A stretch of DNA of 64,000 nt from JBBDXS01 sp040902195 (GTDB lineage: Bacteria > Chloroflexota > Dehalococcoidia > DSTF01 > RBG-16-68-14). Both the position numbers and the translations under genes were made by a program. The notes under the pieces were generated by a model. That model did no database searches. It saw only the letters and a list, made by a program, of their open reading frames with translations, and had not been told where the DNA came from. Below are positions 8,331-15,474 of this stretch, one piece after another. Every line of letters begins with the position of its first letter. Position 1 is the stretch's first letter. The DNA lies in NCBI GenBank assembly GCA_040902195.1, contig JBBDXS010000011.1, positions 96,539-160,538 on the forward strand, read 5' to 3'.

Positions 8331-9272
8331 ATGAGCGCACGCAAGAAGGTCACGATTGTTGGCGCCGGCATGACCGGCGGCGCGATGGCGCAGCGCCTGG
8401 TCGAGAAGGGCTACTGCGACGTCGTCCTGCAGGACGAGCCGGCCATCGTCGACACGATGCACCACGGCAAGGCGCTCGATACGGCGCAGTCCGCCGCCTG
8501 GCTCGGCTTCGAAAGCCAGGTCATCCCCACCGACACGTGGGAAGCCACGGCCGGCTCGGAGGTCGTCATTCTGACAGCCGGCGCGCCGCGCAAGCCCGGT
8601 ATGAGCCGCGAGGACCTCGTCGCCAGCAACGCCGCGATCATGCGCGACAAGGTCTCGCACGCCGCCAAGCACTCGCCGGACGCCGTGCTCATCGTGTTCG
8701 CGAACCCGATGGACGCGATGTGTCACGTCGCGATCGAGACGTCGAAGTTCCCGCGAGAGCGCGTGATCGGCCAGGGCGGCATGCTCGATAGTGCGCGCTA
8801 CCGCACGTTCGTCTCGCGCGAGCTGGGCGTGTCGATCCGCGACGTGCACGGCTACGTGCTGGGCGGCCACACCGACACGACGATGGTACCGATCGTGAGC
8901 CGGACCGAAGCCGGCGGTATTCCGCTGACGTCGCTGCTCCCGCAGGACAAGATCGATGCGCTCGTCGAACGAACGATGAAGGGCGGCGCCGAGGTGCTCG
9001 GGCTGCTCAAGTCGGGCAGCGCGTACCAGGCGCCCGCCGCCGCGACGATCGCGATGACCGAAGCAATCCTGTTCGACCAGGGGCGTCTGATGCCCTGCGC
9101 GATCATGTTTCGGGGTGAGTACGGCATCGATGGCGTGTTCTGTGGCACCATGGTCAAGCTCGGCACGGGCGGCGTCCAACAGGTGTACGAAGTGCCCGTC
9201 TCGGACGACGAGCGATCGAAGATCACGGCCGCGGCCGATGCGACACGAGAGCTGATCAAGTTGCTGAAGTAG
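8331..9272 (+). CDS. mdh: Malate dehydrogenase (LDH/MDH superfamily)
   Basis: Reversible oxidation of malate to oxaloacetate with NAD; 313 residues, the normal length for LDH-like MDH. The N-terminus carries the dinucleotide motif VGAGMTGG. The substrate loop is APRKPGMSREDL, whose Arg discriminates malate from lactate dehydrogenases. The catalytic His lies in GGHTDTTMVP, a slight variant of the usual GGHGDTMVP. The start ATG has AGGAAGGA upstream, and CACAAT at 8288 may be the -10. It follows the cyclase pair and precedes fumarase, so it belongs to the TCA block. Confidence 0.92.
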   Translation: MSARKKVTIVGAGMTGGAMAQRLVEKGYCDVVLQDEPAIVDTMHHGKALDTAQSAAWLGFESQVIPTDTWEATAGSEVVILTAGAPRKPGMSREDLVASNAAIMRDKVSHAAKHSPDAVLIVFANPMDAMCHVAIETSKFPRERVIGQGGMLDSARYRTFVSRELGVSIRDVHGYVLGGHTDTTMVPIVSRTEAGGIPLTSLLPQDKIDALVERTMKGGAEVLGLLKSGSAYQAPAAATIAMTEAILFDQGRLMPCAIMFRGEYGIDGVFCGTMVKLGTGGVQQVYEVPVSDDERSKITAAADATRELIKLLK

Positions 9273-9281
9273 CGACCGGAC

Positions 9282-9475
9282 TGTAGGTCGGGGTCTTAAG
9301 ACCCCGACAGCGAGCACGTAGGCGCGTGTCCTTAGACCCGCGCAATGTAGGGACAGACCTTTAGAGCCTGCCCTCCAGCGTGGCGAAGGGTCTGTCCGGC
9401 ACAAGTTGTAGGTCGGGGTCTTAAGACCCCGACAGCGAGCAAGTAGGCGCGTGTCTTTAGACGCGCGCGATGTAG
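9282..9475. repeat. Direct repeat of about 68 bp made of nested palindromes
   Basis: Two copies, 9282-9350 and 9407-9475, each contain TAGGTCGGGGTCTTAAGACC with its closing arm, then CGCGTGTC..TTAGAC and ATGTAG. Between them is a further inverted pair around GGACAGACC / GGGTCTGTCC. The gap between mdh and fumA has no gene. Confidence 0.7.
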
Positions 9476-9489
9476 CAAGGTGGGGACAG

Positions 9490-10359
9490 ATGGCCACCGA
9501 CACGTCAACGAAGGTACGCGACATCCACGCCGGCGACATCACCGCGACCGTGGCGGAGCTCTGCCAGAGCGCGACGCACTTCCTCCCCGAGGACGTCGTC
9601 GCGGGGTTGGAGCGCGCCCGCGACAGCGAGCGGTCGGAGCTCGGTAAGCAGGTGCTGATCGAGATCCTCGATAACGCCGAGCTCTCGCGGAAGGAGATGA
9701 TCCCGCTTTGCCAGGACACCGGCACGACGGTCGTCTTCGTCGAGCTGGGGCAGGATGTGCACATTGTCGGCGGCGCTCTGTACGATGCGATCAACGCGGG
9801 CGTCTCGAAGGGCTACACGGAGGGCTACCTGCGCGCCTCGATGGTGGCGCACCCGTTCTCGAGCCGCGTCAACACGAAAGACAACACGCCCGCCGTCACC
9901 CACGTCGATGTCGTGCCGGGCGACAAGCTCAAGATCAAAGTCCTCCCCAAGGGCGGCGGCTGCGAGAACATGAGCCGCTTCACGATCCTGCTGCCATCCG
10001 CGGGCAAGGAAGCCATCATCGAGTTCGTCCTGCGCACAATCGAGGAGTCGGGCGGCAACCCGTGCCCGCCACTCGTCGTCGGCGTCGGCATCGGCGGTAC
10101 GTCCGAATACGCAATGTACCTCGCGAAGAGGGGCGTGACGCGCGGCATCGACACGCACAGCGACGACCCGGAGACGGCAGAGTTCGAGCGGGACCTGCTC
10201 GAGAAGGTCAACGCGCTTGGCGTCGGGCCGCAGGCCGTCGGTGGCGTGAACACCGCGCTCGCCGTCCACATCGAGACGTACCCGACGCACATCACCGCGC
10301 TGCCCGTCGCGGTGAACCTCCAGTGCCACAGCGCGCGTCTCAAGGAAGCAGAGCTGTGA
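9490..10359 (+). CDS. fumA: Class I fumarate hydratase, alpha subunit
   Basis: The N-terminal subunit of an iron-sulfur fumarase that hydrates fumarate to L-malate; 289 residues. Three Cys likely bind the [4Fe-4S] cluster: PLCQDTG, GGGCENMS and NLQCHS. GVGIGGT is the usual mid-region motif. ATG 9490 (MATDT) fits the family start; the upstream GTG at 9451 would extend into the repeat. The beta subunit is encoded at 11055, but a cupin gene and repeats separate the two, whereas they usually adjoin. TtdA (tartrate dehydratase alpha) is the close alternative; adjacency to mdh and icd favours fumarase. Confidence 0.88.
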   Translation: MATDTSTKVRDIHAGDITATVAELCQSATHFLPEDVVAGLERARDSERSELGKQVLIEILDNAELSRKEMIPLCQDTGTTVVFVELGQDVHIVGGALYDAINAGVSKGYTEGYLRASMVAHPFSSRVNTKDNTPAVTHVDVVPGDKLKIKVLPKGGGCENMSRFTILLPSAGKEAIIEFVLRTIEESGGNPCPPLVVGVGIGGTSEYAMYLAKRGVTRGIDTHSDDPETAEFERDLLEKVNALGVGPQAVGGVNTALAVHIETYPTHITALPVAVNLQCHSARLKEAEL

Positions 10360-10433
10360 CCGAGCCCGTAGGCGCGGGTCTTCTCGAAGAGTCGCCGCAG
10401 GAGACAGACCCGCCGACCAAGCCACCTCCTTCT

Positions 10434-10543
10434 GTCATCCTGAGCCGGTCCGCCTCAGGCGGACAAGGCGGAGGACCTCAGTCACCGACGTGGCGGGGCG
10501 GCACTCCTGTTCCCGGTTCCGGGGTTCCAAGGTTCTAAGGTTC
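10434..10543. repeat. Repeat cluster before the cupin gene
   Basis: TGTCATCCTGAGCCGGTCCG followed by the palindrome GTCCGCCTCAGGCGGAC (10448-10464), then a GGTTCC array at 10509-10543 (GGTTCCGGGGTTCCAAGGTT). The same two families recur near 11685 and near 12295 and 23180. Confidence 0.6.
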
Positions 10544-10544
10544 C

Positions 10545-10937
10545 GTGACTAAGCAAGTACGCATCGTCCGGCCGCATGAACGCGACACGTCGACCGCGCA
10601 GACCGCGGGTATGGTGCGCGAGGCCGGCGTCGCCGCGTCGACGGTCGGCGCGGAGAAGATCTGGGTCGGCTACGTGACGATGGCGCCGGGGGCGGCCTCG
10701 GGCGTACACCACCACGGCCCGCTCGAGAGCAGCATCTACATCATCAGCGGCCGCGCGCGTTTCCGCTTCGGCGACGGCCTGTCGGAGGAGGCCGAGGCCG
10801 GCCCGGGCGACTTCATCTACGTGCCGCCGGAAGCCGTCCATCAGGAGATCAACCTGGACGCGAACGAGCCGGTCACGATGATCGTCGCGCGTGATGGCCA
10901 GGAGAACATCGTCGTGAACGTGGAGGGCCTTGAATAA
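10545..10937 (+). CDS. Cupin-domain protein
   Basis: A single-domain 130-residue beta-barrel protein. Metal ligands of the first cupin motif are in HHHGPLESSIYIISG and of the second in PGDFIYVPPEAVHQ, so a divalent metal site is expected. The substrate is unknown; it could be a dioxygenase, isomerase or ligand-binding protein. GTG 10545 is the only sensible start, and the GGTTCC array abuts it. The gene interrupts fumA and fumB, and a co-transcribed role in carboxylate metabolism is possible but not shown. Confidence 0.8.
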   Translation: MTKQVRIVRPHERDTSTAQTAGMVREAGVAASTVGAEKIWVGYVTMAPGAASGVHHHGPLESSIYIISGRARFRFGDGLSEEAEAGPGDFIYVPPEAVHQEINLDANEPVTMIVARDGQENIVVNVEGLE

Positions 10938-10940
10938 TGA

Positions 10941-11037
10941 GCCACAGATGAACACTGATTGTCACAGATTATGATTGGCAGGACCGTGACATCCGAGCAA
11001 CCAAAAGAATCCGTGTTCATCAGTGTCAATCTGTGGC
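10941..11037. repeat. MITE-like inverted repeat (GCCACAGAT family)
   Basis: GCCACAGATGAACACTGAT at 10941-10959 is matched by the reverse complement of 11019-11037 at 17 of 19 positions. About 60 bp of AT-richer sequence lies between. Sequences with CACAGATGAACAC are a widespread dispersed family in environmental bacteria. The element sits between the cupin and fumB. Confidence 0.75.
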
Positions 11038-11054
11038 CAATAAAGGAGTAGGCG

Positions 11055-11672
11055 ATGCCGGTAGAAGAACGAAACGGTGAAATTCGCATTAGCGCACCGC
11101 TGACGGACGACGACATCGCGAAGCTGCGCATCGGGCAGCACGTGCGCTTCTACGGCACGATTTACACCGCCCGTGACGCCGCGCATCGGCGTATGATCGC
11201 CGCGGTCGAGAAGGGCGAGCCGCTGCCCGTCGATCTCACAGGACAGATCATCTACTACGTCGGCCCGTCGCCGGCCCGCCCGGGCCGCGTGATCGGCTCC
11301 GCCGGCCCAACGACATCGATGCGCATGGACCCCTTTACGCCGAAGCTGCTCGACCTGGGGCTGAAGATGGCGATCGGCAAGGGCGGTCGCGGGCCCGTCG
11401 TGCAGAAGGCGCTCCAGCAGCACAAGGCGGCCTACTGCCTGGCCGTCGGCGGCGCGGGAGCGCTGCTCTCGAAAACGGTCCGCAGCGTCGAGGTCATCGC
11501 CTACGAGGAGCTCGGCACGGAATCGATGAAGCGCCTCCAGGTCGATGGCTTCCCGGCTATCGTCGCCTGCGACATGCACGGCGGCGACCTGCTGCTCCAG
11601 GGCAAGGAGTCGTGGCGGCAGCAGGACAAGCTGGGCTCCTACCAGTCCGTCGCTCCCCTCGCCGAAATCTAG
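11055..11672 (+). CDS. fumB: Class I fumarate hydratase, beta subunit
   Basis: The C-terminal subunit of the two-subunit class I fumarase, 205 residues, acting with the alpha subunit at 9490. Family features are the AKLRIGQHVRFYGTIYTARD start, GPTTSMRMDPF, AIGKGG and the C-terminal EVIAYEELGTESMKRLQV stretch. Its start ATG has GGAG upstream. TtdB is the alternative name used for the same fold; context supports fumarase. Confidence 0.88.
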   Translation: MPVEERNGEIRISAPLTDDDIAKLRIGQHVRFYGTIYTARDAAHRRMIAAVEKGEPLPVDLTGQIIYYVGPSPARPGRVIGSAGPTTSMRMDPFTPKLLDLGLKMAIGKGGRGPVVQKALQQHKAAYCLAVGGAGALLSKTVRSVEVIAYEELGTESMKRLQVDGFPAIVACDMHGGDLLLQGKESWRQQDKLGSYQSVAPLAEI

Positions 11673-12009
11673 CCCTCGATGCCTGTCATTCTGAGCCGGT
11701 CCGCCTTATGGCGGACAAGGCGAAGAATCTTAGGTTCCTCCTGGCGCAGCGTTGCCATTACGGGGGCGACCAACCGCCTTCCGTAGCTGCAGGCCGGCGC
11801 CTGTCCGCCTATGGCGGAGGCCTCCGCGTTCCTTCGTCGCTCCAAGAAAAAACTCTCCAAATTTCTTCCATAACCCCTTGACAGGCCCAGCATATGTGTT
11901 CTATAGTACGGGTGTTCGCTGGAACATACATTCGGAGACTCGACTGAGGAGGCCTCCGAACGGGGAGCCCGGGCGCTGGGCGCCTGACCACGGAAGGGAC
12001 AGGACCGAC
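11673..12009. other. Gene-free stretch: repeat plus promoter and leader
   Basis: At 11684-11739 lies another TTCTGAGCCGGTCCGCC repeat with the palindrome GTCCGCCTTATGGCGGAC. Further GGCGG/CCGCC remnants occur to 11830. From 11878 a strong promoter begins, followed by a leader of about 95 nt that contains GGAGGCCTCC and GGGCGCTGGGCGCC inverted repeats. I did not recognise a known riboswitch in the leader. Confidence 0.6.
11878..11907 (+). promoter_or_regulatory. Consensus sigma-70-type promoter with adjacent inverted repeat
   Basis: TTGACA at 11878-11883 and TATAGT at 11902-11907 are separated by 18 nt, the best-formed plus-strand promoter in the window. Just downstream, TGTTC-GCTG-GAACA (11913-11926) is a perfect inverted repeat over the predicted transcription start, placed as a repressor operator would be. 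It drives the 31-residue peptide gene. Confidence 0.7.
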
Positions 12010-12105
12010 ATGACGTTCGCAGTTGCGCTTGTGCTGGTGCTGGTCTGCTCGAGCGTGTACCTCGTACACCAGTGGTACACCGACGGCCTCCGCGAGCCGC
12101 AGTAA
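12010..12105 (+). CDS. 31-residue single-pass membrane micropeptide
   Basis: ATG at 12010 opens a 31-codon frame: a hydrophobic segment (FAVALVLVLVCSSVYLV) then a polar tail (HQWYTDGLREPQ). AGGGACAGGA upstream could be the ribosome-binding site. The gene has its own near-consensus promoter at 11878 and a structured hairpin downstream at 12141-12182, which argues it is a real transcription unit. Size and layout recall KdpF-like or other small accessory membrane proteins, but no kdp genes are nearby. Function is unknown. Confidence 0.55.
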   Translation: MTFAVALVLVLVCSSVYLVHQWYTDGLREPQ

Positions 12106-12140
12106 CCCACTCAAGACATCTACCTCCTCCCTACACGCTT

Positions 12141-12182
12141 AACGCCGTCCCGGACGTGCCATCCTTCGTCCGAGGCGGCGTT
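12141..12182 (+). terminator. Long hairpin after the micropeptide gene
   Basis: AACGCCG ... CGGACG, a 10-nt loop, then CGTCCG ... CGGCGTT form a two-part stem with a small internal loop. There is no long T-tract after it, so it may be a terminator or an RNA-stabilising structure. Confidence 0.45.
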
Positions 12183-12199
12183 GGCGTATGTCTGTAAAA

Positions 12200-12395
12200 C
12201 CGAGAACCAAGAACCGAGAACCCCGAACCGACGACGCTTCGGAGCATGGAGCGGCCGAACGCTTGAACAATTGAACCCGGGCCGCACATCCCCAAGGTTC
12301 GATGGTTCTGAGGTTCCGTGGTTTCGCCGGTTCTGGGTTCCTGGTTTCTTGGTTCTGCCGGGAGGGGCGCGGGGAGGGGTTACAGGGGAGGGGTT
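12200..12395. repeat. Inverted AACC/GGTT repeat arrays and a GGGGAGGGG run
   Basis: The gap 12106-12406 has no gene. GAGAACCAAGAACCGAGAAC near 12202 is roughly complementary to GGTTCCTGGTTTCTTGGTTC near 12335, so the segment can fold on itself. It ends with GGGAGGGG repeats that lead straight into TTACAAT and the next ATG. Confidence 0.55.
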
Positions 12396-12406
12396 ACAAT
12401 TGCATC

Positions 12407-13504
12407 ATGCGCATTCTCGCAGTCGATGTTGGCACAGGCACGCAAGACATCCTGCTCTTCGATTCGTCGGGGCCGGTCGAGAACTCCGTCAAGCTCGTGA
12501 TGCCCAGCGCGACGTCGATTGCCGCCGGGCGCATCCGCCGCGCGACGGAGCAGCGACGGGCCGTCCTGCTTACGGGCGTGATCCAGGGCGGCGGGCCCTG
12601 CCACTGGGCGCTCGAGGACCACCTGCGCGCGGGACACGCCGCGTACGCCACGCCCGCGGCCGCCCGCACGTTTGATGACGACCTCTCGCGCGTCGAGGCG
12701 ATGGGTGTCCGCGTCGTCAGCGAGGACGAAGCGTCGCGGCTGATGGATGTGGAGCGCATCGAGCTGCGCGACCTCGACCTCGCCGCGGTCCGGACGGCGC
12801 TCGCGGCGTTCGACGTCTCGGGTGTGTTCGACGGGCTGGCGCTGGGCTGCCTGGACCACGGCGATTCGCCGCCGGACTATTCGGACCGCCTCTTCCGCTT
12901 CGATCACCTGCGCCGTGTCGTCGAGCGCGAGAACGACCTGCTCGCGTTCGCCTACCTGCCGCCGGAGCTGCCCGAGTACCTCACGCGCGCGCGCACGTTG
13001 ATGTCGGGCGCGGCGAACGAAGCCCCCGCGGCGGTCTTCCTCGACACCGGCGCGGCCGCCGCGCTGGGTGCCCTCCAGGACGAACGCGTTGCGGCCGCTG
13101 ACGAGCAGCTCGTGCTGAATCTGGGGAACATGCACGCGCTCGCGTTCCACCTCCGCGGCACGCACATCGTCAGCCTCTACGAGCACCACACCGGCGAGAT
13201 GTCCACCGGGCAGATCGAGGACTTTACGGAGCGTCTGATCGCGCGCACGCTCGCGCACGAGGAGGTCTTCGGCTCGAAGGGGCACGGCGTCTTCTACGCG
13301 GACGGCGCGTCATCGAATGGAGCGAAACCGCTCGTCGCCGTCACCGGGCCGCAGCGCGGCCGGCTGCGCGGCAGCCGCCTCGATCCCTACTTCGCGACTC
13401 CGCACGGCGACATGATGATCTCCGGCTGCTTCGGTCTCGTGCGCGCGTTCGCGGCGCGCCATCCGCACCACGCCGCCGAAATCGAGCGCACGCTGGCGGG
13501 CTAG
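12407..13504 (+). CDS. DUF1786 family protein (ASKHA-like fold)
   Basis: A 365-residue protein of the DUF1786 family, typically found in archaea and Chloroflexota and not functionally characterised. Its N-terminus (LAVDVGTGTQDILLFD) is a phosphate-binding loop like those of sugar-kinase/Hsp70/actin folds. FLDTGAAAAL and LNLGNMHALAF form further nucleotide-fold-like loops. Nothing in the sequence shows its substrate. TACAAT at 12395-12400 lies 6 nt before the ATG, so the mRNA is probably leaderless. The longer frame starting at 12302 runs through repeats and is rejected. Confidence 0.8.
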   Translation: MRILAVDVGTGTQDILLFDSSGPVENSVKLVMPSATSIAAGRIRRATEQRRAVLLTGVIQGGGPCHWALEDHLRAGHAAYATPAAARTFDDDLSRVEAMGVRVVSEDEASRLMDVERIELRDLDLAAVRTALAAFDVSGVFDGLALGCLDHGDSPPDYSDRLFRFDHLRRVVERENDLLAFAYLPPELPEYLTRARTLMSGAANEAPAAVFLDTGAAAALGALQDERVAAADEQLVLNLGNMHALAFHLRGTHIVSLYEHHTGEMSTGQIEDFTERLIARTLAHEEVFGSKGHGVFYADGASSNGAKPLVAVTGPQRGRLRGSRLDPYFATPHGDMMISGCFGLVRAFAARHPHHAAEIERTLAG

Positions 13505-13506
13505 CC

Positions 13507-13632
13507 GTGCCGGCGCTCGCGTCCCGGGGGCTGGCCGTGGCGTGGCGGCGCAACGTCAGGCCGCTTTGCTCCTGCGAAAACGAGTCGAGGTGCCACCGGG
13601 CGCTGCTCAAGAAACTAATCGAAACTCGCTAG
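13507..13632 (+). pseudogene. DUF488 C-terminal remnant
   Basis: The frame from GTG 13507 reads 41 residues and contains PLCSCENESRCHRALLKKLI, which closely resembles the conserved C-terminal Cys..CHRslL block of DUF488 proteins. The roughly 80 residues that precede this block in complete members are absent; the DUF1786 stop lies just upstream. It is therefore most likely a truncated remnant, although a short expressed peptide is not excluded. Confidence 0.5.
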
Positions 13633-13656
13633 CGCGCACGAATCACCATCGACGCC

Positions 13657-13755
13657 GTAGGTCGGGGTCTTCAGACCCCGACGGCCATCGACTCGAGCCA
13701 ACTACGAGGCCGCCCTTCCGGACGACCTCGAACCTCGAACTCCGAGCTTCGAGAA
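13657..13755. repeat. GTAGGTCGGGGTCTTC palindrome and GAGCTTCGAG repeat
   Basis: GTAGGTCGGGGTCTTCAGAC plus its closing arm at 13657-13686 matches the elements at 9282 and 9407. At 13725-13755 is a CGAACCTCGAACTCCGAGCT array. The same GAGCTTCGAG words form the ThiS-ThiO linker DNA at 25032. Confidence 0.55.
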
Positions 13756-13756
13756 G

Positions 13757-14290
13757 CTACACGCCGCGCAGGAGCTTGCGGACGAACGGCGGCATCAGCG
13801 CGACCATGATCTCCGGCGGCTCCGAGATGTCGTTGATCTCAATGCCCTGCGGGATGTAGCGCCACGTGCGGAAGCCGTACACATCGATCTTGAGCTTCTT
13901 GCAAATCTTCTTCGCCAGGCCGCCGTACCCGACGGGCACGTACAGATAGAACGCCGCGTCCGGCAGCTTCGCGAACTTCGCCCAGGCGTGCTTCGCGCGC
14001 TCCTCCGTCACCGTCTCCTGCAGCTCGACCTGGGCCAGCATCTTCAGGATGTTGCCCGGCGTATCGACGCAAACGATGTCGGGGACGAGCTCGTTGCCGT
14101 CCGGGTCCTGGACGGGCATCGTCTTCTCGGGCACGTTCACGAACGCGCGCAGCGAGGGAAGGTCGGGCGTCGGGAACTCGAAACGCGCCTGGGCCACGTC
14201 CTGCACAACGCGCTCGCGCAGCTCTTCCCGGTTCTTCGGGATCGGCTGCAGCATCTTGTCGACGTCCGTCCAGCGCGTATCGATGGTCAT
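13757..14290 (-). CDS. Conserved hypothetical protein, 177 residues
   Basis: Not recognised. The protein is soluble, with no signal peptide or membrane segment. It has an acidic/aromatic mid region (ELVPDIVCVDTPGNILKML) and a later segment with LPDAAFYLYVPVGYGGLAKK, Lys-rich helices and a RTWRYIPQG turn. The DIVCVD and YLYVPVGY strands are compatible with a nuclease-like alpha/beta fold, but catalytic residues cannot be assigned. Codon use matches the neighbours. It stands alone on the minus strand. Confidence 0.65.
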   Translation of the reverse strand: MTIDTRWTDVDKMLQPIPKNREELRERVVQDVAQARFEFPTPDLPSLRAFVNVPEKTMPVQDPDGNELVPDIVCVDTPGNILKMLAQVELQETVTEERAKHAWAKFAKLPDAAFYLYVPVGYGGLAKKICKKLKIDVYGFRTWRYIPQGIEINDISEPPEIMVALMPPFVRKLLRGV

Positions 14291-14339
14291 GGCCTACCTC
14301 CGGCGGGCGCGTGAGTACGTGAAGTCCGGCACAATCATA

Positions 14340-14545
14340 CTAAGAACGACGAGCAGGGAACAAGGAACAGGGAACAGCGAAGGTCATTCTGAGCCTCGCG
14401 GGCTGGGGGGGTCGGCGACGAGCCACAGACTTACCCGAGGCGGGGTGGGCGAAGAACCTCGTCCCATGCGTCTAGCTCCTCTGGTTCAAAACATCGCGTC
14501 ACGCGGTAGGAGATCCTTCGCGTCGCTCAGGATGACAGGCTTCCA
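14340..14545. repeat. Repeat-derived intergenic sequence
   Basis: Contains GGAACAAGGAACAGGGAACA (14352-14372), a TCATTCTGAGCCTCGCGGGC element and a second copy (GATCCTTCGCGTCGCTCAGG near 14510). No gene was found. TACAAT at 14547-14552 is the likely -10 for the next gene. Confidence 0.5.
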
Positions 14546-14578
14546 GTACAATAGCGCCCGAGCATACGAGGAGGTCAC

Positions 14579-15391
14579 ATGGACTACGAGCAGATCATCT
14601 ACGACGTGTCGGACGGCGTGGCCACGATTACCCTCAACCGCCCCGAACGGATGAACGCGTTCACGAACACGATGATCGCAGAATGGGCCCGGGCGATCGA
14701 GGGCGCCCGCCTCGACCGCGAAGTGCGCGCCGTCATCGTAACTGGCGCCGGGCGCGGCTTCTGCGCAGGCGCGGACCTGCGCGCCGATTCCGGCGTGCCA
14801 GAGGCGGCGCGCACGGAGGGGACCGTCTCCTCGGCGAGCCGGCGCAACTGGCTGCGCGACGGCGTCCACAACGTCCCGCGCCAGGTCGCGCTGCTGGACA
14901 AGCCGTACATCGCGGCGCTCAACGGCGCGGCTGTCGGCGCGGGGATGGACATGGCCAGCATGGCAGACATCCGTATCGCCACGGAGGAAGCGCGTTTCGC
15001 GATGACGTACGTCAAGGTCGGCCTCGTCCCCGGCGATGGCGGGTGCTACTACCTGCCGCGCATCGTCGGCCTCGCGAAGGCGCTCGAGCTGATCTGGACA
15101 GGTGACTTCATCGACGCGCAGGAAGCGCTGCGCATCGGCTACGTCTCGAAAGTCGTGCCGGCGTCCGAGTTGATGACCACGGCTCGAGAGCTCGCGCTAC
15201 GCATCGCGCGGGGACCAGCCGTAGCGGTCCAGCTCGCGAAACGCCTCGTTTACCGCGGGCTGACGACCGACGTCAACGAAGCGCTCGAGGCGGCCGGCCA
15301 GGCGATGGCCATCGTGCAGTCAACCGAGGATGCGAAGGAAGGCCCGCGTGCGTTCACGGAGAAGCGCGCGCCGCAGTTTACGGGTCAGTAG
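14579..15391 (+). CDS. Enoyl-CoA hydratase/isomerase family protein
   Basis: Crotonase-fold acyl-CoA enzyme, 270 residues, probably hydrating or isomerising an enoyl-CoA in fatty acid or amino acid degradation. The N-terminal TLNRPERMNAF, the first oxyanion-hole segment GRGFCAGADL and the second, NGAAVGAGMDMA, are all intact. The catalytic Glu position expected after GLVPGDGG is not obvious (GDGGCYYLPR), so the exact reaction is uncertain. GAGGAGG lies a few bases before the ATG, and TACAAT is 26 nt upstream. Confidence 0.85.
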   Translation: MDYEQIIYDVSDGVATITLNRPERMNAFTNTMIAEWARAIEGARLDREVRAVIVTGAGRGFCAGADLRADSGVPEAARTEGTVSSASRRNWLRDGVHNVPRQVALLDKPYIAALNGAAVGAGMDMASMADIRIATEEARFAMTYVKVGLVPGDGGCYYLPRIVGLAKALELIWTGDFIDAQEALRIGYVSKVVPASELMTTARELALRIARGPAVAVQLAKRLVYRGLTTDVNEALEAAGQAMAIVQSTEDAKEGPRAFTEKRAPQFTGQ

Positions 15392-15474
15392 GAGCGGGGC
15401 CTCGTCTGTTGCAGCCCTTCGCGTCTATAATCAAGTCCCGGAGGCATATTCGAAGATCGTGTCGGCCAGGAGCG

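Noticed and set aside
9282..9475. Possible CRISPR-like repeat pair
   Set aside because: Only two copies, each of about 68 bp, with palindromic internal structure and no regular unique spacers or cas genes.
11913..11926. Third LexA/SOS box at TGTTC-GCTG-GAACA
   Set aside because: The half-sites are in the opposite orientation (GTTC-N4-GAAC) to the GAAC-N4-GTTC seen at 37462 and 61505, so I did not include it in the SOS-like set.
11908..12009. Possible riboswitch in the leader of the 31-residue peptide
   Set aside because: Inverted repeats are present, but no conserved core of a known class (TPP, SAM, cobalamin, c-di-GMP, c-di-AMP) could be found.
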